Below, piece after piece: positions 21,471 through 27,273 of a DNA stretch of 27,273 nt. How positions within the stretch are numbered: position 1 is the stretch's first letter; each line of letters opens with the position of its first letter. The stretch is from contig CAZRAU010000035.1 in NCBI GenBank assembly GCA_964598025.1, positions 1 to 27,273 on the forward strand. Reading direction: 5' to 3'. This stretch comes from JALGWN01 sp964598025. GTDB lineage: Bacteria > Arandabacterota > Arandabacteria > Arandabacterales > Arandabacteraceae. The notes under the pieces were generated by a model that was given only the letters and a program-made list of their open reading frames with translations, was not told the origin of the DNA and did no database searches. The position numbers and the translations under genes were made by a program.

Positions 21471-22340
21471 TTGGAATCCATACGCGTAGACTGCAATGCG
21501 AAAATCAATCTCTTCTTGCGGATACTGGATGAGAGAGAAGACGGCTACCATAACATTGAGACCGTGTTCCACTCGATCTCGCTCCATGACACCCTGACTC
21601 TGACCGGGACCGGCTCCGGGATCTCGGTGTCATGCGACGATGTCAGGGTTCCGCTGGATGATGCCAACACAGCCTTCAGGGCCGCCCGGGCCATCCTGGA
21701 AGGGACTGATCGAGGCCTTGATATAAAGATCCGGAAGCGGATCCCTATCGGCGCCGGATTGGGTGGTGGGAGCGCCGATGCAGCGGGGGTGTTGGTGGGA
21801 GCGAACTGGCTCTACGGGCTTGGCTACTCCATCTCGGATCTGGAACGCATGGGCGGGGACGTGGGGGCGGATGTGGCATTTCTCATGCAAGGTGGTTGTG
21901 CGATCGGGCGGGACCGCGGTGAGCGGCTTGAGAGGTTAGAGCCCCTGCCGGCGCAACCGCTGGTGCTCGTCGTTCCCCCCTTGAGTATCAGTAGCGAGTG
22001 GGCCTATCGCTCGTATAAAATGGGGTTGACAAGGGATAATGGCAGGCTTACTATGATAGCGAGTGCTCTCGCTGGAGGGGATTTAACCTCTGTTTGTGCC
22101 CTCCTTGAGAATGATTTCGAGAGCCTCGTCTTTGAGAAACATCCATTGGTGAGGGGCATAAGAGAGAAGCTTATCGAATGGGGGGCTGGAGGTGCCCTGA
22201 TGACGGGTTCCGGTCCTGTGGTGTTCGGACTATTCTCGAAGGTAGGTGATGCTGAGGCCTGCAAAGGCCGGTTTCTTACTAAGGGCCACCATGCGATTCT
22301 GAGTAGATTGGCTGACAAAGGCGTGACGGTATACCGGTAA
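21471..22340 (+). CDS. ispE: 4-diphosphocytidyl-2-C-methyl-D-erythritol kinase
   Basis: A GHMP kinase of 289 residues in the MEP pathway to isopentenyl diphosphate. AKINLFLRIL, DGYHNIETVFHSISLHD near the N-terminus, the ATP loop PIGAGLGGGSADAAGVL and the C-terminal GALMTGSGPVVFGLF are all present. The TTG at 21471 has GGAGG (21460-21464) at suitable spacing. The MEP pathway would supply the prenyl chains for the UbiA-family enzyme just upstream and the GGGP synthase 5 kb away. A good promoter-like sequence lies inside the gene (22026-22054). The order ispE-spoVG-prs is conserved in Firmicutes. Confidence 0.95.
   Translation: MESIRVDCNAKINLFLRILDEREDGYHNIETVFHSISLHDTLTLTGTGSGISVSCDDVRVPLDDANTAFRAARAILEGTDRGLDIKIRKRIPIGAGLGGGSADAAGVLVGANWLYGLGYSISDLERMGGDVGADVAFLMQGGCAIGRDRGERLERLEPLPAQPLVLVVPPLSISSEWAYRSYKMGLTRDNGRLTMIASALAGGDLTSVCALLENDFESLVFEKHPLVRGIREKLIEWGAGGALMTGSGPVVFGLFSKVGDAEACKGRFLTKGHHAILSRLADKGVTVYR
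22026..22054 (+). promoter_or_regulatory. Possible internal promoter within ispE, driving spoVG
   Basis: TTGACA (22026-22031) and TACTAT (22049-22054) are 17 nt apart, a perfect -35 and a 5 of 6 -10 box. It could transcribe spoVG, tRNA-Gln and prs with a long leader of about 345 nt. Chance occurrence within coding sequence is possible. Confidence 0.4.
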
Positions 22341-22406
22341 GACTGTGCAGTGGTTTGATGAAGGACGGCGGGTTGTTGGATTCACTCCGTAGGGTTGGAG
22401 GGTGCG

Positions 22407-22973
22407 ATGTTCATCACTGCGGTCAAGGTCACGCCCGTTAACAAACAGAACCTGCTGGCCGTGGCGAGTATCACGCTCTGCGACTGCTTCGTGTTGCGTG
22501 CGATGCGGCTTGTGCAGGGAAGCAGTCGACGCTACGTGGCCATGCCCACCCGTCAGACCGGGACAGGAAGGGTGTTCGAGGTCTATCACCCGATAACAGC
22601 TCAGGCAAGACAGGTTCTGGAGGAACTCATCTTCGACGGTTACGATCAGCAAATGTCCGGGAAAAGATTCGATCCCGTGACGCCCGTGCAGTTGGGCTCC
22701 GATCGCCGAGAGTTGGTCATCAGCAATGTCCGTGTGAAACCCTATGATGAGCTCAAGCTCAGGGGATTCGCGAGCATGGTGCTGGACGACTGCCTTGTAA
22801 TCAACGGCATCAAGCTCATTGTGGGCAAGCAGAGGCGTTTCGTCCAGATGCCGAACGTGAGGAGAAAGACCGGCAAGTTCAGAGACCTTGCCTTCCCCAC
22901 GCTGCCCGAAACAAGGGACATGATCGAGAAGACGGTCTATGATGAGTTTGTGAAGGCCTGTCAAGAAGCCTGA
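22407..22973 (+). CDS. spoVG: Tandem SpoVG-domain RNA/DNA-binding regulator
   Basis: A protein of 188 residues built from two SpoVG domains (about 1-79 and 103-182) joined by a 20-residue linker. The first has ASITLCDCFVLRAMRLVQG and YVAMP..., the second ASMVLDDCLVINGIKLIVG and FVQMPN...GKFRDLAFPT. Each matches the Bacillus SpoVG pattern of ASITLD, IRVIDG, FVAMP and HP. Single-domain SpoVG proteins of about 90 residues bind nucleic acids and regulate septation and virulence genes. GGAGG (22397-22401) precedes the ATG at 22407. It occupies the same place between ispE and prs as Bacillus spoVG. The basic residues near the ends of the domains, used for nucleic-acid binding, are kept in both (SSRRY, KQRRF). 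Confidence 0.92.
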   Translation: MFITAVKVTPVNKQNLLAVASITLCDCFVLRAMRLVQGSSRRYVAMPTRQTGTGRVFEVYHPITAQARQVLEELIFDGYDQQMSGKRFDPVTPVQLGSDRRELVISNVRVKPYDELKLRGFASMVLDDCLVINGIKLIVGKQRRFVQMPNVRRKTGKFRDLAFPTLPETRDMIEKTVYDEFVKACQEA

Positions 22974-23000
22974 AATCTCTAATCGGAGTACGGACTGCGG

Positions 23001-23074
23001 TGGGGCGTCGTCAAGTGGTAAGACACAGGGCTTTGGACCCTGCATCGGAGGTTCGAATCCTCCCGCCCCAGCCA
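23001..23074 (+). tRNA. tRNA-Gln(TTG)
   Basis: Acceptor TGGGGCG (23001-23007) pairs with CGCCCCA (23064-23070) over all seven positions; discriminator G23071 and encoded CCA 23072-23074. The anticodon stem CAGGG/CCCTG encloses CTTTGGA, giving anticodon TTG, which reads CAA and CAG. It sits between spoVG and prs and is probably processed from a longer transcript. A tRNA-Gln just before prs is known from Geobacter-like gene orders. Confidence 0.95.
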
Positions 23075-23116
23075 GCTGGTTACGAACAGCGTTTCCCGGA
23101 AAGGAAAGAGACAGAT

Positions 23117-24040
23117 ATGAGGATTTTCGCCGGCAGGTCAAACAGGGATCTAGCGTTTCAGATTGCGGACTTCCTGGGCATGGGACTCGGTGCCTGCGAC
23201 ATCAGGCAGTTCTCCGATGGGGAGTTGTTCGTCAAGTTCAATGAGAACATCAGGGGCGTCGATGTTTTCATCGTCCAATCCACCTTTCCTCCTGCCGAGA
23301 ATCTGCTCGAGCTTCTGATAATGACGGACGCTGCATGCAGGGCCTCGGCCGCCAGGATCACCGCGGTGATTCCCTATTACGGTTATGCCCGGCAAGACCG
23401 GAAAGACCAGCCGAGAGTCCCTATAACGGCCAAGCTGGTGGCCAATCTGATTACCATGGCCGGCGCCAACCGGGTATTGACTATGGATCTCCATGCCGGT
23501 CAGATACAGGGCTTTTTCGACATACCTCTGGATCATCTGTTTGCGTCTCCGGTTCTGATTGAGTATTTCATAGGAGTGGGTCTAAACAACCTGACCATAG
23601 TGGCGCCGGATATAGGCAGTGTCAGAATGGCGAGGGCTCTGGCCAAGCGGTTCAAGGCCCCCTTCGCCCTTATAGACAAGAGGCGTCCGATGCCCAACTT
23701 GGCCGAGGTAATGAATGTGATCGGAGAAGTCGAAGGGAGAAACGTGATTCTCTTTGATGACATGATAGATACCGGGGGGACAATCGTGAATGCAGCGGAG
23801 GCCCTGGAGGACCATGGGGCCAAGGACATATATGTGGGGTGTACTCACGGGGTGTTTTCAGGTGACGCTCTCCAGAGAATCGATGATTCACCTATCAAGG
23901 AGTTGGTGATCACCAACACGGTTCCATTGGATGGTAAGCAGCCCGCGGGGAAGCTGAAAGTGCTCTCGGTGGCATCGCTCCTCGGTGAGGCGATGAGAAG
24001 GATCCATAACGGTGAATCGGTCAGCTCACTCTTTTCCTGA
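23117..24040 (+). CDS. prs: Ribose-phosphate pyrophosphokinase (PRPP synthetase)
   Basis: A protein of 307 residues that makes 5-phosphoribosyl diphosphate from ribose-5-phosphate and ATP, for nucleotides, histidine, tryptophan and polyprenyl-phosphoribose. FSDGELFVKFNENIRGVDVFIVQST, YYGYARQDRKDQPRVPITAKLVANL, the metal-binding DLHAGQIQGFFDIPLDHL and the PRPP loop LFDDMIDTGGTIVNAA are clear. The ATG at 23117 follows GGAAAGAG (23103-23110); the longer open frame upstream runs through the tRNA and is not coding. It precedes rplY, pth and ychF in the classical order. Confidence 0.97.
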   Translation: MRIFAGRSNRDLAFQIADFLGMGLGACDIRQFSDGELFVKFNENIRGVDVFIVQSTFPPAENLLELLIMTDAACRASAARITAVIPYYGYARQDRKDQPRVPITAKLVANLITMAGANRVLTMDLHAGQIQGFFDIPLDHLFASPVLIEYFIGVGLNNLTIVAPDIGSVRMARALAKRFKAPFALIDKRRPMPNLAEVMNVIGEVEGRNVILFDDMIDTGGTIVNAAEALEDHGAKDIYVGCTHGVFSGDALQRIDDSPIKELVITNTVPLDGKQPAGKLKVLSVASLLGEAMRRIHNGESVSSLFS

Positions 24041-24056
24041 GGATTAGGAGAACAAC

Positions 24057-24749
24057 ATGGCTAAAGTCGAATTGAAAGTCAAAGCAAGAGACCAGGTCGG
24101 TACCGGCAGTGCCAGGAGGACCAGAAGGGAAGGTTGTTTCCCCGCAGTCCTCTATGGTGAGGGAGAAGACGCCCGGCCGCTCTCGGTGGATTGCAAGGAA
24201 TTCTACCCGGTGATCCGCACCGCGGCGGGAGAGAACGTGGTCCTGGACCTCAGGATCGAGGGTCGTGAAGGCGGCGAGTGCATAGCCATCATCAAGGAGA
24301 TACAATACCACCCTGTGCGGAGAGATATTCTCCACGTGGACTTCCAGCACATATCGATGACCAAGGAGATCGTGATCCGGGTACCTGTGGAGATCAAGGG
24401 AGAAGCGTTCGGCGTCAAGACCCGGGGCGGGATTCTGGAGGTCATTCACAGGGAGATTGAAGTGGAATGTCTTCCTGCCAACATACCTGACGTTCTTACC
24501 CTGGATGTGTCGGAGCTCGATGTAGGAGACTCCCTCCAGGTGAAGGATCTGCGGGTGGAGAACGCGACGATAATCAGCGATCCGAATGAGACGGTCGTTA
24601 CCATAGTGGCTCCGAGTGTAATAGAGGAGGCCAAGCCCGTAGCGGCCGAAGAGGCGGCGGAAGGCGAGGAAGAGAAGCCTGCCGGCGAGGCCGGTGAGAA
24701 GGAAGACGAGAAGAAGTCTTCGGGTGTCGAGGGGAAGGCGGAGAAGTAG
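24057..24749 (+). CDS. rplY: 50S ribosomal protein L25, long (TL5/Ctc) form
   Basis: A protein of 230 residues with an N-terminal 5S rRNA-binding L25 domain (LKVKARDQVGTGSARRTRREGCFPAVLYG) and the extra C-terminal beta domain of the general stress protein Ctc group (VEIKGEAFGVKTRGGILEVIHREIEVECLPANIPDVLTLDVSELDVGDS). The last 40 residues are a low-complexity, acidic and lysine-rich tail. TAGGAG (24045-24050) precedes the ATG. It is placed between prs and pth, as in Bacillus and Geobacter. Confidence 0.95.
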   Translation: MAKVELKVKARDQVGTGSARRTRREGCFPAVLYGEGEDARPLSVDCKEFYPVIRTAAGENVVLDLRIEGREGGECIAIIKEIQYHPVRRDILHVDFQHISMTKEIVIRVPVEIKGEAFGVKTRGGILEVIHREIEVECLPANIPDVLTLDVSELDVGDSLQVKDLRVENATIISDPNETVVTIVAPSVIEEAKPVAAEEAAEGEEEKPAGEAGEKEDEKKSSGVEGKAEK

Positions 24750-24752
24750 GGT

Positions 24753-25319
24753 TTGGTGGTCGCATTCGGTCTCGGCAATCCGGGTGATCGGTATGATCAT
24801 ACGAGGCACAACGTCGGCAAAGAGGTAATCGCGAGTCTGGTTCGGACACTGGGGCTGCCCCTCAAGCCGGGAAGAGGCGAGTTCGTCTATGCCCGGGGTC
24901 CTGCCCGGGACTTAGGGCTGGTTGTGCCCACCACTTACGTCAACCTGAGCGGTGTGAGTGCGGCAGAGGCTCTGGAGTTCTTCGGAGCCGAGCTAGGCCG
25001 GTTTCTGGTGGTCTGCGACGATTTCAGCCTGCCTCTCGGCGCTATTAGAATCAGGAAGAAAGGAAGCGATGGGGGACACAATGGATTGGCCTCTATCATA
25101 TACCATCTCGCTTCCCAGGATTTTCCCAGGCTACGGCTTGGCGTAGGACCGCTGCCGGCCGATACCGATCCGGCGGAATTCGTGCTCTCACGGTTTGCGG
25201 CCGATGAGATGGCTGCAGTTGAGCGCCTGAAACAGGATGCGGTGGAAGCGCTTCTTGCGGTTGCCGCCTCAGGCCTGGAGCATGCAATGAACACCTACAA
25301 CAGAAAGACGGATACCTGA
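24753..25319 (+). CDS. pth: Peptidyl-tRNA hydrolase
   Basis: A protein of 188 residues that releases tRNA from dropped-off peptidyl-tRNA. FGLGNPGDRYDHTRHNVG includes the catalytic His (E. coli His20) and an Asn (Asn10); PTTYVNLSG, DDFSLPLGAIRIRKKGSDGGHNGL supply the Asp93 and Asn114 equivalents. The start is TTG 24753 or the next codon, GTG 24756; both give the same N-terminus but one residue. It begins 3 nt after rplY and its TGA overlaps the ATG of ychF. Confidence 0.96.
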   Translation: MVVAFGLGNPGDRYDHTRHNVGKEVIASLVRTLGLPLKPGRGEFVYARGPARDLGLVVPTTYVNLSGVSAAEALEFFGAELGRFLVVCDDFSLPLGAIRIRKKGSDGGHNGLASIIYHLASQDFPRLRLGVGPLPADTDPAEFVLSRFAADEMAAVERLKQDAVEALLAVAASGLEHAMNTYNRKTDT

Positions 25320-26413
25320 TGGAGGTAGGCATCGTCGGGTTGCCCAATGTGGGCAAATCCACTCTTTTCAACGCCCTTGCCCTTGCACAGGCAGCGGCCA
25401 GCAACTACCCGTACTGCACGATAGACCCGAATGTGGCTATGGTGGAGGTGGCCGACGAGCGTCTGGCCGCCCTGGCGGCCATGGTCAAGCCCGAGCGTGT
25501 GACTCAACCCGCCTTGAGGTTTGTCGATATTGCCGGACTGGCAAGAGGGGCGCACAAGGGAGAGGGATTGGGAAACCTCTTTCTGTCGCACATACGGGGC
25601 GTGGACGCTGTCGCCCATGTGATCAGGTGCTTTGACGACAAGAGCGTGGTTCATGTCGAAGGGCAGATCGATCCGGTGAGGGACCTGGAGATTGTTGAGA
25701 CAGAGCTCTTCCTCTCGGACATTCAGATTCTGGAGCGCAGGCTGGAGAAACTGGCAAAGACCGCCAAGAGCGGGGACCAGCATGCGCGAAAAGAAGCGGC
25801 TTTTCTGACCGAGCTAAAAGCCGGCCTAGAGAAGGGCCGCAGGTTCGAACTTGTTGATGACCTGGATCCTGAGCTGGCAGCGGTTCTCAATGACATCCAG
25901 CTCCTGTCCGCCAAACCTGTGGTATACGTGGCCAACATGGGCGAGGACCCTTGTTCGGAGAGGAGCAGGGCCTGCTTCGAAGCGGTGCGCGGCCAGGCCG
26001 AGGCCAGGGGGGCGGCGGCCATACCGATCTCGGCCAAGATTGAAACCGAAATCATGGAGCTGGACCCTGAGGAAGGTCGTGCCTTGCTCAAGGACATGGG
26101 ATTCGATGAGGGTGCGCTCAAAAGGTTCGTAAGAGCTTGCTATGATCTGCTTCAAGTGATAACATTCCTTACGATAAAAGGAGAGGAAACACGGGGGTGG
26201 ACGGTCAGGCGGGGTACGGAAGTCAGGGATGCGGCCGGCAAGATACACTCCGACATGCGGGACAAGTTTGTCTGCGCCGAGGTGATCTCTTTCGATGAAT
26301 TCGTCGCCTGCGGCGGCATGACTGAAGCTAGGGAAAAAGGTCTTGTCCGGACCGAAGGTAAGAACTACATAGTCGAAGACGGCGACATAGTGCTTGTGAA
26401 GTTCGGCAGGTGA
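25319..26413 (+). CDS. ychF: Redox-regulated ATPase YchF (Obg family)
   Basis: A P-loop ATPase of 364 residues that associates with ribosomes and responds to oxidative stress. GLPNVGKSTLFNAL is the P-loop, DIAGLARGAHKGEGLGNLFLSHIR the switch region, and NMGE stands in for the usual NKxD of GTPases, consistent with ATP preference. A coiled-coil insert (about 128-180) and C-terminal TGS-like domain (FLTIKGEETRGWTVRRGT, GDIVLVKF) complete it. Its ATG overlaps the pth stop; the next gene rpsF begins 12 nt after it. Confidence 0.97.
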   Translation: MEVGIVGLPNVGKSTLFNALALAQAAASNYPYCTIDPNVAMVEVADERLAALAAMVKPERVTQPALRFVDIAGLARGAHKGEGLGNLFLSHIRGVDAVAHVIRCFDDKSVVHVEGQIDPVRDLEIVETELFLSDIQILERRLEKLAKTAKSGDQHARKEAAFLTELKAGLEKGRRFELVDDLDPELAAVLNDIQLLSAKPVVYVANMGEDPCSERSRACFEAVRGQAEARGAAAIPISAKIETEIMELDPEEGRALLKDMGFDEGALKRFVRACYDLLQVITFLTIKGEETRGWTVRRGTEVRDAAGKIHSDMRDKFVCAEVISFDEFVACGGMTEAREKGLVRTEGKNYIVEDGDIVLVKFGR

Positions 26414-26424
26414 AGGGAGATAGG

Positions 26425-26751
26425 ATGCGCGATTACGAGACCATTTTCATTCTGGACCCGGCATTGGATGAAACCCAGGTAAAAGAAGAGGTGGATAAGG
26501 TCGAGAGTCTCATAGGCGGGTTGGAGGGGGAGGTGATCGAGACCGAGGCGGGGGGCAAGCGCAAGCTGGCTTATGAGATCGACGGTAACAGGGAAGGCTA
26601 TTACACGATGATTTCCTTCAGGTTGAACCCCTCTTCGCTGGGTGAGCTGGAAAGGCTCTACAAACTCAACGAGAAGGTGCTGAGGCATATCATCGTCCAC
26701 GCTGTCCAGAAGAAGTCGGGGGTTGCGGATCAGGATGAGGTTTCCGCTTAG
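26425..26751 (+). CDS. rpsF: 30S ribosomal protein S6
   Basis: A protein of 108 residues, of normal length, which pairs with S18 in the small-subunit platform. MRDYETIFILDPALDETQVKE at the start and GKRKLAYEIDGNREGYYTMISFR, YKLNEKVLRHIIV are typical. ATG 26425 has AGGGAG (26413-26418) at 6 nt; the GTG at 26410 within ychF is not needed. First gene of the classical rpsF-ssb-rpsR group. Confidence 0.97.
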   Translation: MRDYETIFILDPALDETQVKEEVDKVESLIGGLEGEVIETEAGGKRKLAYEIDGNREGYYTMISFRLNPSSLGELERLYKLNEKVLRHIIVHAVQKKSGVADQDEVSA

Positions 26752-26786
26752 GCCGGGACCTCGTTCCACTCGATAGGGGGGTTGAG

Positions 26787-27218
26787 ATGGCTGACGTAAA
26801 GCTGGCAAGTGTGAACAAGGTGATGCTGACGGGGAGACTGACCAGGGATCCGGAACTACGTTATACCCCCAGCGGTACTGCTGTAGCTTCCTTCTCGGTT
26901 GCTTCCAGCAGGAACTACAAGGGTCAGGATGGCGAGTGGAAGCAGGCGGTGACTTACGTGAACGTGGTTGCCTGGACCAAGCTCGCCGTGCTCGTGAACG
27001 AATATCTGAAGAAAGGTAGTGCGGTTTTCGTAGAAGGCAGTCTCAACAGCCGCAGTTGGGAAACCGAGGACGGACAGAAGAGGAGCATTCTTGAGATAAG
27101 AGCGCAGACCGTCCAGTTCCTTGATCGGATAGCCAAGCCCGAGGTCTCTGAGGAGGAATTCGTGGAATCCGGCGGAGGTGATGGGGGTCTGGACTCCGGG
27201 GATGAGGTGCCATTCTAA
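26787..27218 (+). CDS. ssb: Single-stranded DNA-binding protein
   Basis: A protein of 143 residues with an N-terminal OB fold (VNKVMLTGRLTRDPELRYTPSGTAVASFSVASSRNYK...VTYVNVVAWTKLAVLVNEYLKKGSAVFVEGSL) and a short, glycine/acid-rich linker ending in DSGDEVPF, the acidic C-terminal tip that recruits partner proteins such as RecO. It lies between rpsF and the start of rpsR, as in Bacillus. A GGGGGG/TTGAG purine run serves as the ribosome site before ATG 26787. Confidence 0.97.
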   Translation: MADVKLASVNKVMLTGRLTRDPELRYTPSGTAVASFSVASSRNYKGQDGEWKQAVTYVNVVAWTKLAVLVNEYLKKGSAVFVEGSLNSRSWETEDGQKRSILEIRAQTVQFLDRIAKPEVSEEEFVESGGGDGGLDSGDEVPF

Positions 27219-27245
27219 AAAATCATCGTGGGAGGTAATGAGATT

Positions 27246-27273
27246 ATGCTGAGAGAGGACAGAAGGCGCAGGA
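27246..27273 (+). CDS. rpsR: 30S ribosomal protein S18, first codons only (cut by window end)
   Basis: An ATG at 27246 with GGAGG (27231-27235) 10 nt upstream opens a frame reading MLREDRRRR before the window ends. The basic start and the position after rpsF and ssb make S18 the natural candidate. Nine residues alone could not identify it; the call rests on gene order. Confidence 0.6.

Noticed and set aside
22948..22976. TTGTGA-N17-TGAAAT as a promoter for tRNA-Gln
   Set aside because: Only 4 of 6 matches in each box, lying in the end of spoVG; too weak to claim, although spacing to the tRNA is reasonable.

Overview
The window reads as a contiguous piece of a bacterial chromosome of fairly high GC (about 60% by eye). 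Every recognisable gene, 33 CDS plus four tRNAs and one SRP RNA, lies on the + strand, packed with short gaps or 1-17 nt overlaps. An anaerobic lifestyle is suggested by a four-gene 2-oxoacid:ferredoxin oxidoreductase and a second small ferredoxin. A lipoprotein M48 protease and a GmhA-type heptose isomerase fit a cell with an elaborate, perhaps diderm, envelope. The order SRP RNA-dnaX-ybaB-recR-POR, and ispE-spoVG-tRNA-Gln-prs-rplY-pth-ychF-rpsF-ssb-(rpsR), resembles conserved blocks of anaerobic bacterial lineages (Geobacter-like and Firmicutes-like orders). I cannot name the phylum from sequence alone.

Layout. 1-850: partial tRNA-Ser, tRNA-Ser(GGA), a small cyclophilin-fold protein whose stop codon lies inside tRNA-Ala(CGC), then a strong hairpin. 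950-1750: M48 lipoprotein protease. 1751-2006: repeats and a promoter. 2007-2284: large SRP RNA with Alu domain. 2306-4918: dnaX, ybaB, recR. 4936-7979: POR gamma, delta, alpha, beta. 7976-12030: pgpA, cinA, thpR, recA, recX. 12014-14641: alaS. 14631-16747: a tightly coupled ferredoxin, geranylgeranyl reductase and geranylgeranylglyceryl phosphate synthase. 16761-19285: rmlA (long form), rmlD, gmhA. 19286-19541: palindromic repeats and a near-consensus promoter. 19542-22340: small DMT/SMR membrane protein, uridine kinase, UbiA-family phosphoribosyl/prenyl transferase, ispE. 22407-27273: a double-domain SpoVG, tRNA-Gln(UUG), prs, rplY, pth, ychF, rpsF, ssb and the first codons of rpsR.

The standout is the 14631-16747 cassette. 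Ferredoxin, GGR and GGGPS are two steps plus the electron donor of archaeal-type isoprenoid ether lipid synthesis, translationally coupled behind bacterial alaS. ispE (isoprenoid precursors) and POR (reduced ferredoxin) are elsewhere in the same window. Together with the pgpA bacterial phospholipid gene, this suggests a bacterium able to make archaeal-like or mixed lipids, though G1P dehydrogenase, DGGGP synthase and CDP-archaeol synthase are not in view. Other points of note are a CTG start codon on rmlD, very frequent TTG/GTG starts, a tandem SpoVG protein, a CDS-tRNA overlap, and a dispersed palindromic repeat family (TCGGG-N8-CCCGA) that decorates the intergenic regions.
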